DNA of 64,000 nt, from assembly GCA_017644045.1 (NCBI GenBank), contig JAEPMI010000015.1, positions 144,501-208,500 on the forward strand, read 5' to 3'. Both the position numbers and the translations under genes were made by a program. Shown piece by piece: positions 24,913 through 34,536 of the stretch (its first letter is position 1; every line of letters starts with the position of its first letter). This stretch comes from Deltaproteobacteria bacterium (GTDB lineage Bacteria; Myxococcota_A; Polyangia; Polyangiales; Houyiibacteriaceae). The notes under the pieces were generated by a model that saw only the letters and a program-made list of their open reading frames with translations, did no database searches and had not been told where the DNA came from.

Positions 24913-27358
24913 ACGCTCGAGGGGCGAGAGGTTGCTGATCGAGCTCGACCTGCTCCTCCCCGACCTCATCGACACGCGCGACCAGTGCGTGGCGCGCATC
25001 CACCAGACGTTGGGACAGACGCGGGGAGTTCATTGGGTTCACGTTCTGACGGACGAGAAGCCGGCGCGGCTGTGCGTCCACTACGACCCCGGCGAGATCA
25101 GTCTCGCGCGAGTGCGTGAGCTGGCCGAGGCCGCCGGGGCCGAGCTGACCAAACGGTACGGGCATCTCGTCGCCACGATGGCCAGCGCGGCCCACCCGCG
25201 AAAGGCCCGCGCCCAGGCTGAGAGGATTCGCGCAATCGACGGGGTGCTGGAGGCCGAGGTCTCCGGGGGTGGGGTCGTCCGTGTGGAGTTCGACCGACAG
25301 ACCCTCTCCGACGCCCGATTGCGCACTGCCATCGACGAGCTCGGCATCGGAGTTCGCCACGCATTCCCCCAGCGCGGTGACGAAGAACACTCTGACGAGG
25401 CCGGTCACGACGAGGGCGGGCACGGCCACGACCACGGAAGCTCGCGCCTCGAGCTCGGCTTCGCCATCGCGTCCGGCGTCTTCTTGCTCATCGGATGGTT
25501 GCTCACCGAGTTCGTCACGCTTCCCTCCAAGTGGCTGGGCCTGGCGCCTCTTTGGGCCGCTTACTTCTTCGGTGGGTACTTCACCTCGAAGGAAGCCATC
25601 GAGAAGATCTGGACCCGCAAGTTCGAGATCGACTTCCTGATGTTGGTCGCCGCCATCGGCGCGGCGGCATTGGGGAAGTGGGCCGAAGGCGCCCTGCTGC
25701 TCTTCCTCTTCAGCCTCGGCCACTCCCTGGAGGGATTCGCCATGGCCAAGGCGCGACGGGCTATCGAGTCCCTGTCGGACCTCGCGCCGGAAGAGGCGAC
25801 CGTCATTCGAGAGGGTGTGGAGCAAGTCGTCTCGACCGAAGAGCTTCGGGTCGGCGACCGGGTCCGCATCAAGCCCAACGAACGCATCCCCGCCGACGGC
25901 CTCGTCGTCGACGGCTCGAGCGCGGTCAACCAAGCGCCGGTCACGGGGGAGAGCGTGCCGGTCGACAAGCGGCCCGTGGACGACCTCGATCGAGCGGCCG
26001 AACGCCCCGAAGGCGTGGACAAGTCGCACCGCGTGTTCTCCGGCACCATCAACGGAGAGGGCGCCCTGACCATTCAGGTGACCCGGCGGGCGAGCGAATC
26101 GACGCTCGCCCGGGTGGTCCAGATGGTCACCGAGGCCGAGACCATGCGCTCGCCGACCCAGGACTTCACGGCCAAGTTCGAGCGCCTCTTCGTCCCCTCG
26201 GTTCTCGCGCTCGTGATCCTCTTGCTCTTCGCGTTCACCGTCTTCGATGAGACCTTCGCGGAAAGCTTTTACCGCGCGATGGCGGTGTTGGTTGCGGCGA
26301 GTCCTTGTGCCTTGGCGATCGCGACGCCCAGCGCGGTCTTGAGCGCGGTGGCCGCTGCCGGGCGCTCGGGTGTGCTGGTCAAGGGGGGAGCTCCTCTCGA
26401 GTATCTGGGAGGGCTGAAGTCGATCGCCTTCGACAAGACCGGCACCCTGACCGAAGGCGAGCCGAAGGTGACCTCGGTGGAGGGCTACGGAGACGCCGCC
26501 GACTCCGAGCTGCTTTCGGTCGCAGTGGCCGTCGAAGCGCTCAGCGACCATCCGCTGGCCGCGGCCGTCGTGAAGTACGGACGTTCGACGCTCGAGCGGG
26601 TGGAGCACGAGGCGAGCGACTTGAAGAGTGTGACCGGTCGCGGCGTGCGAGCGCGCATCGGCGGCGAAGACGTGCTCATCGGCAAGGAGAAGCTCTTCGA
26701 CGAGTCCGAAGGAGGACCGCTCCCTGACGATCTGCGCGAGACCGTCCGCGAGCTCGAGAAGGCGGGACAGACGACGATGGTCGTCCGGCTCGGCGATCGC
26801 TACCTCGGCGTCCTCGGCCTGATGGACACTCCACGCGAGCAGGCCGCGGCGATGCTTGCGCGGCTCCGTGAGCTAGGCATCACGCGGATGCTGATGATCT
26901 CCGGCGATAACCAGTGGGTGGCCGACGCTGTAGCGAAAGAGGTCGGCCTCGACGAGGCGCACGGCGATCTGATGCCCGACGACAAGGTCGAGTTCGTCAA
27001 GAAGCTCGCCCGCCACGGCGATGTCGCAATGGTCGGCGATGGAGTCAACGACGCGCCCGCGATGGCGAACGCGACCGTGGGAATCGCCATGGGGGCCGCC
27101 GGTTCCGATACGGCGCTCGAGACCGCCGAAATCGCACTGATGGCGGATGACTTGAGCAAGCTCCCCTTTGCGGTTGGCCTCAGTCGGAAGACCAGCTCCA
27201 TCATCCGACAGAACCTCTGGCTCAGCCTCGGGATGGTTGCCTTCCTGATCCCTGCGACCCTCTTGGGGTTGGACATCGGACCGGCGGTTGCGCTCCACGA
27301 GGGATCGACGCTGGTCGTGGTGTTCAACGCATTGCGGCTCCTCGCCTACCGCGGCTGA
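24902..27358 (+). CDS. P1B-4-type metal-transporting ATPase (SPC motif)
   Basis: An 818-residue P-type ATPase exporting a transition metal from the cytosol. The metal motif is SPC (residues 467-469) instead of CPC, and the last membrane region has HEGSTLVV, the pair typical of the P1B-4 group (Co, Fe(II), Ni, Zn). DKTGT at about residue 511, TGES and GDGVNDAP are intact. The N-terminus has two ferredoxin-like HMA folds without the CxxC motif, then a His-rich linker (HSDEAGHDEGGHGHDHG). It is translationally coupled to czcA, so it can feed the periplasm from which CzcCBA exports. Confidence 0.9.
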   Translation: MADERSRGERLLIELDLLLPDLIDTRDQCVARIHQTLGQTRGVHWVHVLTDEKPARLCVHYDPGEISLARVRELAEAAGAELTKRYGHLVATMASAAHPRKARAQAERIRAIDGVLEAEVSGGGVVRVEFDRQTLSDARLRTAIDELGIGVRHAFPQRGDEEHSDEAGHDEGGHGHDHGSSRLELGFAIASGVFLLIGWLLTEFVTLPSKWLGLAPLWAAYFFGGYFTSKEAIEKIWTRKFEIDFLMLVAAIGAAALGKWAEGALLLFLFSLGHSLEGFAMAKARRAIESLSDLAPEEATVIREGVEQVVSTEELRVGDRVRIKPNERIPADGLVVDGSSAVNQAPVTGESVPVDKRPVDDLDRAAERPEGVDKSHRVFSGTINGEGALTIQVTRRASESTLARVVQMVTEAETMRSPTQDFTAKFERLFVPSVLALVILLLFAFTVFDETFAESFYRAMAVLVAASPCALAIATPSAVLSAVAAAGRSGVLVKGGAPLEYLGGLKSIAFDKTGTLTEGEPKVTSVEGYGDAADSELLSVAVAVEALSDHPLAAAVVKYGRSTLERVEHEASDLKSVTGRGVRARIGGEDVLIGKEKLFDESEGGPLPDDLRETVRELEKAGQTTMVVRLGDRYLGVLGLMDTPREQAAAMLARLRELGITRMLMISGDNQWVADAVAKEVGLDEAHGDLMPDDKVEFVKKLARHGDVAMVGDGVNDAPAMANATVGIAMGAAGSDTALETAEIALMADDLSKLPFAVGLSRKTSSIIRQNLWLSLGMVAFLIPATLLGLDIGPAVALHEGSTLVVVFNALRLLAYRG

Positions 27359-27381
27359 ATCCTCACCAGAGCTGCAGGACA

Positions 27382-28755
27382 TTGAAATCGCGGACAAAAA
27401 GCGACCGAGCTCCAGATAGCGAGAGCGTCGAATCACGAGAGGTCAGGGACACCGGCCGTAAGTTCCTGGACCGAGAGACGACTGGAGGCCTGCTACTGAT
27501 CGCAGCAACAGTCATTGCTCTCGCGCTCGGGAACTCTCCGTGGGCAGATGCCTATCACCATCTCCTGCGAGATGAGATCGTCCTTGGCGTCTTCGATCAC
27601 TTCACGTTCAGGATGACCGTCGAGGGTTGGATAAACGACGGGTTGATGTCGATCTTCTTCCTTGTGGCCGGCATGGAGCTGAAACGGGAAGTTCTGGTCG
27701 GAGAGCTCTCATCACTAAAGAAGGCCTCGATGCCGCTATTGGGGGCACTCGGGGGCATGGTCGTTCCGGCGCTGGTCTTCGTCGGCTTCAATCTCGGCAC
27801 TCGCAATATCGATGGCTGGGCGATTCCGATGGCCACAGATATTGCCTACTCGCTCGGCATCATTGGCTTGCTGGGGAAGCGGGTGCCAGCACAGTTGAAA
27901 GTGTTTCTCATCGCTCTGGCCATCGCCGACGACTTAGGTGCCATCCTGATCATCGCCATCTTCTATAGCGAGCAGATTCGGTGGACGTATATGGGCGCAG
28001 GAGTCGGAGTGTTTGTCGCCTTGCTCGCGTGTAACCATCTGGGGCTCCGAGGCTTGGTGTGGTACGTGTTCGGTGGTGTGTTGCTCTGGTACTGCTTTCT
28101 CTCTTCCGGCGTGCACCCGTCTATTTCAGGGGTGCTCTTTGCCGTAGCCATACCCGTCAAGCCGGGGTTGGACAGTGAGGTGTTCGTGCGCAGGGCCGCG
28201 AAGAATGTCGAGGGTTTGAAGGGGGCTAATGTCGAGTCTCGCAGTCCCTTCGAAGACGAGGTGCAAAGAGATTTGCTCGACCGCATGGCAAAGGATTCGG
28301 TCCGGGCGAGCTCTCCGTTGCTCAGAATGGAGAACGCCCTCGTCGGAGTGAATGCGCTCTTTATTGTTCCGGTGTTTGCCGTTGCAAATGCCGGAGTGGA
28401 GCTCGATGTGTCTGTTGGCTCGGTGTTATTCGGACCGTTGGGAATGGGGATAGTTGTTGGTTTGGTGGTTGGCAAGTCGGTGGGCGTGATATCATTTGTT
28501 TACGCAGGGAAGTTGTTGGGCTTTGGAGAGCTTCACGAGTCTCTGAGGTGGGGGCATGTGGTAGGTGGGGGCATGATCGCAGGAATTGGGTTTACGATGT
28601 CGCTATTCATCACCGCACTGGCGTTCGGCGACCCGGGGTTGGTCAAGGTGTCAAAGATCGCCGTGCTGGTAGCGTCACTCATCTCGGCCTTGGGTGGCGC
28701 CGCGGCCTTGCTCAGTGTTCACGCGCGAGGCGGGAGCGGGCGTGCCCCAGCGTAG
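27382..28755 (+). CDS. nhaA: NhaA-type Na+/H+ antiporter
   Basis: A 457-residue antiporter with the NhaA signatures GMELKREVLVGELSS, DIAYSLGIIGLLG and the paired aspartates in LAIADDLGAILI, plus the C-terminal MIAGIGFTMSLFITALAF. It exchanges Na+ or Li+ for protons at high pH. The start TTG 27382 follows a GCAGGAC run 23 bp after the ATPase stop. The gene is visibly richer in A and T than its neighbours, especially at 28430-28560, which suggests a separate origin. The final GGSGRAPA tail is poorly conserved and overlaps the next gene. Confidence 0.93.
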   Translation: MKSRTKSDRAPDSESVESREVRDTGRKFLDRETTGGLLLIAATVIALALGNSPWADAYHHLLRDEIVLGVFDHFTFRMTVEGWINDGLMSIFFLVAGMELKREVLVGELSSLKKASMPLLGALGGMVVPALVFVGFNLGTRNIDGWAIPMATDIAYSLGIIGLLGKRVPAQLKVFLIALAIADDLGAILIIAIFYSEQIRWTYMGAGVGVFVALLACNHLGLRGLVWYVFGGVLLWYCFLSSGVHPSISGVLFAVAIPVKPGLDSEVFVRRAAKNVEGLKGANVESRSPFEDEVQRDLLDRMAKDSVRASSPLLRMENALVGVNALFIVPVFAVANAGVELDVSVGSVLFGPLGMGIVVGLVVGKSVGVISFVYAGKLLGFGELHESLRWGHVVGGGMIAGIGFTMSLFITALAFGDPGLVKVSKIAVLVASLISALGGAAALLSVHARGGSGRAPA

Positions 28756-29830
28756 ACGTGGGCGGCCGACCGGCGTTGTGGTGACCTGTGCATGGGGGGG
28801 CCCGTTTCTCCTCGTCGCGGCCTTGCTCAGCCCTGGGCAGAGCGAGGCTCAGGCCCGGGCTGAGCCCGCGAACGAGCGCCCGAACACGACCCTCCCGCCT
28901 GATCGTGCCGCGGGTGACGAGGAAGGAACCGGGCGATCCCGTTCGGCTCCCGTGAATCGAGAACCCGGAGACGAGTTCGAGACCTCCCTCCACACCCATG
29001 GCAACGACAGGCCATCGCATCGGTTGGACTGGCCTACGTCGTGGGGGCAGTACGGTAGATGGGACTATGGCTTACTGGGGCTCTCGGCCGCGACGTTGGT
29101 TGGGACTCAGATAGTTGGGCCCTTGGAGAAGATCAACGAGAGCGGGACTCCGGATCCCGACGTCGGATGGCAGTCCACCACTCGGTTGGACGACTTCGTC
29201 CGCGACAGCCTTCGCCGGGACGACTTCGAGGAGCGCGGGCGAGTTCGGGACGCCAGTGACCTTCTGCTCTCGTTGACCGTTTCTTTCCCCTTCCTCTTTG
29301 ATGCCCTCGTCAGTGCTCTATGGTTTCACGAGTCCCCGGAGGTCGGCCGGGAGCTGGCGCTCCTAGCCATCGAAGTGCAGTTCGTCACCGCGGCGATACA
29401 GAGCACCACCAACATGTTCTCCAGCCGCGTTCGGCCGTATGTCCAAGACTGTGACACCCTGGTCGAACTGGACAGCAGCGGCGATTGCACCGGTAGCGGC
29501 CGCTTCCGAAGTTTCTTCAGCGGGCACGCCGCACAAGCCTTCGCGGGAGCGACGACCAGCTGCGTCTTTCACGCCAAGTTCCCGCTCTACGGCGGCGGCT
29601 CCAGGGACATTCTCCCCTGCGTTGGTTTGCTGGCTTCCGCGACGGCGGTCGGACTCTTTCGAGTGATGGGAGACATGCACCACATCACCGACGTCATCAC
29701 CGGCGCCGTGGTGGGCTCGGCGGTGGGGCTGGCGTTGCCCCTGCTGCGGATGCGGGCGTGGGAGAACAAGCGAACCGTGTCGATCGTACCCAACGGCTTC
29801 GGGCTGGCTATGGTCGGGCTGCTCCGATGA
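28742..29830 (+). CDS. PAP2-type phosphatase membrane protein
   Basis: A 362-residue protein: a signal or membrane segment (about residues 14-32), a charged Pro-rich linker, then a PAP2 domain. The three motifs are recognisable as SSRVRPYVQDC, RSFFSGHAAQAF and GLFRVMGDMHHITDVITG, giving the catalytic His-Arg-His set. Such enzymes dephosphorylate lipid or prenyl phosphates at the membrane. Start GTG 28742 has a GGGAGC site and overlaps nhaA by 14 bp. It may be co-transcribed with nhaA; a link to metal resistance is not evident. Confidence 0.8.
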   Translation: MPQRRRGRPTGVVVTCAWGGPFLLVAALLSPGQSEAQARAEPANERPNTTLPPDRAAGDEEGTGRSRSAPVNREPGDEFETSLHTHGNDRPSHRLDWPTSWGQYGRWDYGLLGLSAATLVGTQIVGPLEKINESGTPDPDVGWQSTTRLDDFVRDSLRRDDFEERGRVRDASDLLLSLTVSFPFLFDALVSALWFHESPEVGRELALLAIEVQFVTAAIQSTTNMFSSRVRPYVQDCDTLVELDSSGDCTGSGRFRSFFSGHAAQAFAGATTSCVFHAKFPLYGGGSRDILPCVGLLASATAVGLFRVMGDMHHITDVITGAVVGSAVGLALPLLRMRAWENKRTVSIVPNGFGLAMVGLLR

Positions 29831-29901
29831 GCCGCACTGCTGGTCTTGGCGGACACCCTCTACGCGGCTCAGCAAGTCATCGACACCACAGCCAGGAAGT
29901 G

Positions 29902-31269
29902 ATGATCGATCCGGGCTACGCTCCACGTGTCATGCGTGTTCGGTTTGCGATTCTCGCTTCCTCGCTCTTGCTGTCGAGTCTCGCTCATGCCCATGGGCGG
30001 TTCCCCGAGGCCCATGGGATCACTTTCCACCCCTCTGACCCTTCCACCCTCGTCGTCGGCTCGACCTTTGGACCAGTGATCAGCCGCGACGGAGGGTCCA
30101 CCTGGCGTTGGGCGTGCGAGGCCGCGCTGATGCTCAACCCCCTCGAGGATCCGACCTACTTGCTCATGAGCGATGGGTCGCTCCTCGCGTCCGGCTTCAG
30201 TGGCCTGCGTCGCGCCGAGTCGTCGTTGTGCGCGTTCGAGGTCCCCGATCCCGACGTGAGCTTCGCCATCGTTGACGTTGCGCGGAACCCGACCGACCCG
30301 TCCCAAGTCTTCGCACCCACCTCGGCCGGAGGCGGCATCGCCAACCGCCTCTTCCGGAGCGACAACGAAGGAGTCTCCTGGGAACCGACGAGCGCTCCCA
30401 TCGAGCCAATTCTCTTCGAGACGCTTCTCGTGGCCAGCGATGAGGTGCTCTACCTCTCGGGCATCTACCCGCGCACCTCGGAGCGGCCGGCCCCAGAGCC
30501 GTTCATTCACCGATCCGCCGACGGCGGCGCGACCTGGGAGCGCTTCGCGTTTGAGCCATGGACCGACCAGGACCGGACCCTGCATCTGCTTGTGGTCGAC
30601 CCGGGTGATCCGCAGCATCTGTTCGCCAGGGTGATACCGAAGGTCGAGGTGGACCGCGCGGAGCTGCTGGTGGAGAGCGACGACGGCGGCCAGGCCTGGA
30701 CCGTGGTCGCCGAGCACCGCGAGATCGGCGGTATGGTCTACGCGCCTGGCGGGACCCTCTTCCTAGGAACCGAATGGGTCGCGATGCCCAACGACCCGAC
30801 GGCGCCGGCGGAGTCCTACCCGCACGGGCTCTATCGTCGCGACTCGACCGCCAGCCTGTTCACTCAGGTGCGCGACGACATCGACGTCAAATGCCTCGGC
30901 TGGCGCGATGGGAGCCTTTGGGCGTGCGGGGACAACTACCGTGATGGTTTCATGATCGGTGAGTCCTCCGACGAGGGGCTGACGTTCGAGGCCCGCTTGG
31001 TGCTGGCCGACATGGCCGGGCCCGTCGAGTGCGAACCCGGCTCCTCGACCACCGTCGCGTGCGAGTCCAGGGACCGAGACGTGCTCTGCGACTTTCAAGT
31101 AGTTTCCGAGGAGGGCTCCCTTCTTTGCGATGGGGCGGTGAGCATGCGTGATGGCGGCACAGATTCCGGCTCGGGTGGGGGCTGTGCCTGCCGCACCGGT
31201 GGTGAAGGAGGGGTGTTGCCGTATCTCTTTGTGGTCTTGATCCTGGCGATTCGCCGCCGCACCGCGTAG
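29902..31269 (+). CDS. BNR-repeat surface protein with MYXO-CTERM-like tail
   Basis: A 455-residue secreted protein. A signal peptide (cleavage near AHAHG) precedes five Asp-box/BNR motifs (SRDGGSTW, RSDNEGVSW, RSADGGATW, ESDDGGQAW, SSDEGLTF), pointing to a sortilin- or sialidase-like beta-propeller. The end is GGCACRTGG, a hydrophobic stretch and RRR, the layout of MYXO-CTERM sorting tails. Thus it is probably surface-anchored. ATG 29902 has an AGGA site; ATG 29932 is an alternative. No enzymatic residues are recognisable. Its presence inside the island suggests that the island has circulated among Myxococcota. Confidence 0.7.
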   Translation: MIDPGYAPRVMRVRFAILASSLLLSSLAHAHGRFPEAHGITFHPSDPSTLVVGSTFGPVISRDGGSTWRWACEAALMLNPLEDPTYLLMSDGSLLASGFSGLRRAESSLCAFEVPDPDVSFAIVDVARNPTDPSQVFAPTSAGGGIANRLFRSDNEGVSWEPTSAPIEPILFETLLVASDEVLYLSGIYPRTSERPAPEPFIHRSADGGATWERFAFEPWTDQDRTLHLLVVDPGDPQHLFARVIPKVEVDRAELLVESDDGGQAWTVVAEHREIGGMVYAPGGTLFLGTEWVAMPNDPTAPAESYPHGLYRRDSTASLFTQVRDDIDVKCLGWRDGSLWACGDNYRDGFMIGESSDEGLTFEARLVLADMAGPVECEPGSSTTVACESRDRDVLCDFQVVSEEGSLLCDGAVSMRDGGTDSGSGGGCACRTGGEGGVLPYLFVVLILAIRRRTA

Positions 31270-31417
31270 CCGCGACCTTAGCTGCCACACTCTGGGTGCC
31301 CACGTCGTCGGCGACGCGACCGTGGTATCGGTCCCTGGGCGTGCGCCGACGGTGACCTCGACGTGTGCCTTCCCGTCCAACTCCACCTCCCCGGCAGAGG
31401 GGCCGGAGCCCGGTGAC

Positions 31418-32083
31418 TCAGCGACACTCGGACCACAACCCGGTCCCCGCGCGGCGGGCCGTCTCTTCGTCCGACTGAAGCGTGGCCTCATGGGCGTCAT
31501 TGGGGGTAAATGTGGTCTGCCAACCGTATCCGCGCGCAAGGAGCTGTCTCTCCCACAGGTCTTGCGGGCCTGGACCGACCCACACGTAGGCCAGGAGTCG
31601 CCCGTATCGATCGGTGCAGTCCCGGTCGAAGGTCAGCCAGACAGCGCGCCCGTCCAGCTGGTCGGTGAAGTCGCGCGCCTCGTCGCCGTAGCAATCCGCC
31701 GGTAATCCGTCCGCGCCCAGTTCTGGTGTGTCCACGCCGATGAGCCGCACGCGCTCGTCCAACTCCGTGCTGATCCCGAGCGCGAGCAATGTGTCACCGT
31801 CGACCACTCGAGTCACCCGTGCCAGCACCGGATCCCGGCAGGCAAACGGCTCGGCGACCAGCGGGGAGGGATCCATCTCCAGCACGCGGTCGTCGTCGAG
31901 GATGATGGGTCCGGAGAAACGGATCCCGACCGCCGGGTCGTACCCCGAGTCCTCCAGGACCGTTCCAGCGTCCATCTCGCCAGTGCCGCTGTCGCCGGCG
32001 GGATCGGACCCAGCCGACCCTTGGCAGCCAGCGGCTAGCACTGGCAAGAGCAGAAGAGAGCCAATGGTGGAGCGCACTCCCAT
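31418..32083 (-). CDS. Secreted staphylococcal-nuclease-like lipoprotein
   Basis: A 221-residue lipoprotein (LAAGC at about residues 16-20) with an SNase domain in the second half: VTRVVDGDTLLALG, VRLIGVDTPELG and DRYGRLLAYVW, which carry the calcium-binding Asp residues and the catalytic Arg/Glu set. It should cut DNA or RNA outside the inner membrane. ATG 32083 is chosen as it begins the signal peptide; an ATG at 32110 adds 9 residues. It is the last gene of the leftward block and converges with the BNR gene; the 148 bp between their stops hold no clear terminator. Confidence 0.8.
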   Translation of the reverse strand: MGVRSTIGSLLLLPVLAAGCQGSAGSDPAGDSGTGEMDAGTVLEDSGYDPAVGIRFSGPIILDDDRVLEMDPSPLVAEPFACRDPVLARVTRVVDGDTLLALGISTELDERVRLIGVDTPELGADGLPADCYGDEARDFTDQLDGRAVWLTFDRDCTDRYGRLLAYVWVGPGPQDLWERQLLARGYGWQTTFTPNDAHEATLQSDEETARRAGTGLWSECR

Positions 32084-32126
32084 GCCGGACTCTACGACCT
32101 CCTGCTCCATCGGTCACGACATGCCT

Positions 32127-32942
<816 letters not shown>

Positions 32943-32954
32943 GGCGCGTCCTCC

Positions 32955-33626
32955 TCAATTTCCTCGAGCATCTCCACTACGTTGCTCTTGAGTTGTCGCC
33001 AGTGGCTCGGCGACGACGTACCCGAGCGGGAAGAGCCCGCGCATCCTTTCGGCGTACGATACCTTGAAGCCCGCGGCTGCAATCGTTCGTGTCAACGACA
33101 CGAGGTCGAAGCGGGTGTGCGCCACGAAAGGAGAGATCAGGCCAAGGGTCTGCGAGAGCCCGTGCCGGAACCCATCGACCCCGTGCAGGAACGTCGGGGC
33201 GATCAGCACGCCGTCATCGCGTAGGACCCGCCTGAGCTCGGCCAGCGCTCGCTCTGGCGCATCCATGACATGAAGCGCGTTGGCACAAAACGCTGCGTCG
33301 AAGCTGCCGTCCGGTGCCTCGATCGCGTACGCGCTCATGACCGCGCAGTCGACGGCTGCAATCCCGGCTGCAATCCCTTCCTCGAGAACCCGCCGGCGGA
33401 GCCGGTCGACCATCGCGGGTGAGACATCTGTGGCCATCAGGTAATCCGCCCGTCGAGCCAGCTCGCCGGTGAACTGCCCCGTGCCGGCGGCGATCTCGAT
33501 AACGCGCCCGCGCTCCGGTAGGTCGCGCTCGAGGCGCTCCCGAACCTGCCCATAGCTCGTGTCGAAGAGTCGCACGATGGTGTCGTAGCGACCCGCGAGA
33601 CGGTCCCATACCTTCGCTTCGCTCAA
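32955..33626 (-). CDS. Class I SAM-dependent methyltransferase
   Basis: A 223-residue methyltransferase. The SAM motif is VIEIAAGTGQFTGELA, followed by ATDVSPAMVDRLRRRV and the post-motif FDAAFCANALHVM. The substrate is not evident; UbiE-like, small-molecule or lipid substrates are all possible. I chose TTG 33626, which has a GGAGGGGG site at good distance; GTG 33650 has none. It lies immediately upstream of the CDF gene, and a second methyltransferase is paired in the same way with a ZIP gene. Confidence 0.7.
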   Translation of the reverse strand: MSEAKVWDRLAGRYDTIVRLFDTSYGQVRERLERDLPERGRVIEIAAGTGQFTGELARRADYLMATDVSPAMVDRLRRRVLEEGIAAGIAAVDCAVMSAYAIEAPDGSFDAAFCANALHVMDAPERALAELRRVLRDDGVLIAPTFLHGVDGFRHGLSQTLGLISPFVAHTRFDLVSLTRTIAAAGFKVSYAERMRGLFPLGYVVAEPLATTQEQRSGDARGN

Positions 33627-33748
33627 GCGCTGCCCCCTCCAGGCTCCCACCGGGGAGCTCGACCTCGTGCTATCGCCACGCCAGCCAGCCAGCTGTACGC
33701 TGTCGAGAGCACGAATGGGTCAACAATGCCGGGACCATCGCCGAGTGG

Positions 33749-33770
33749 CCAGCCGTGGAGTCGGCTGGCG
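33749..33770. terminator. Hairpin between ZIP and methyltransferase genes
   Basis: GCCAGCCG and CGGCTGGC form a perfect 8-bp stem with a 6-base loop. Plus-strand reading is followed by GTTTTC, and on the minus strand the hairpin lies just past the ZIP stop, preceded by GAAAAC. It probably ends ZIP transcription, so the downstream methyltransferase/CDF pair may have its own promoter. Confidence 0.45.
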
Positions 33771-33789
33771 TTTTCGGTCGCACCAGGAG

Positions 33790-34536
33790 TCATCGCCCGG
33801 CCACCTCTCCTACCCCCGCCGACACGAGGGTGAACAGTGCGAAACCCCCAATGAAGGCGAGCACGGACCGCCGGCTGTCGTCGTAGGCTTCATGGGCCTC
33901 CTCGAGCATGTCCTCGACAGCTGCGACGGTCAGCAAGCCGGCGACGAATACGAGCCCCGCCATCTTCATTTCGTTGGGCGCATCCCGAAGCAGGAAGTAG
34001 GACCCCACCGCGGATCCAACGACGTAGATGAAGAACGACAAAGACAGCAACAGACGCTTCGGTCGGGAGATGCCCTCGGCACGGAAGTTCGCCATCGTTG
34101 CGTATCCTTCTGGTGCGTCGGCGAGCACCTGGCCTGCTGCCAGGATGAGCGCCAGGCTCGAGGAGACGGCGGCCCCCGAGCCGATCATCAAGCCGTCGCT
34201 CGTCAAGTCGACGGCGACCGCCGCGTAGATCATCCACATCCGACTACGGTCTCCGCTGTCCTGCTTGCGTTGGAGGCGCCCCACCACAGTCTCGACCACC
34301 ACGTAGGCCAAGCCGCCCAGAGAAAACGCAAGCGCGACCCACCAGCCCGCGAGGTCATCCAGCGCATTGGGCATGAGCTCCACGGCGACGATGGCGACCA
34401 CGATGCCCGAGGCGGCATGGAGAGACCAATTCAGCAGCCGCGGCGATGGCTCTCGTGCTTCCGCGACCATCCCCCCGAGGAAGTTGCCAACGCCGGGCAG
34501 TAGGGAAAGAAGGAGAACCGTCCAGATAGTGCTCAC
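33790..34536 (-). CDS. ZIP-family metal transporter
   Basis: A 248-residue membrane protein of the ZIP family, importing divalent metal. Signatures are HAASGIVVAIVAVELMPNAL in the fourth region and VAVDLTSDGLMIGSGA and LADAPEGYATMANFR in the following ones; the metal site is partly altered (DLTSDG instead of the commonest HN-x-PEG form). GTG 34536 overlaps the preceding methyltransferase stop (GTGA). A ZIP importer in a resistance island may serve regulated metal retrieval, or may work in reverse. Confidence 0.75.
   Translation of the reverse strand: MSTIWTVLLLSLLPGVGNFLGGMVAEAREPSPRLLNWSLHAASGIVVAIVAVELMPNALDDLAGWWVALAFSLGGLAYVVVETVVGRLQRKQDSGDRSRMWMIYAAVAVDLTSDGLMIGSGAAVSSSLALILAAGQVLADAPEGYATMANFRAEGISRPKRLLLSLSFFIYVVGSAVGSYFLLRDAPNEMKMAGLVFVAGLLTVAAVEDMLEEAHEAYDDSRRSVLAFIGGFALFTLVSAGVGEVAGR

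Noticed and set aside
33749-33770. Hairpin considered as part of an insertion-sequence end
   Set aside because: There is no transposase, no matching copy and no target duplication; a terminator explains it better.
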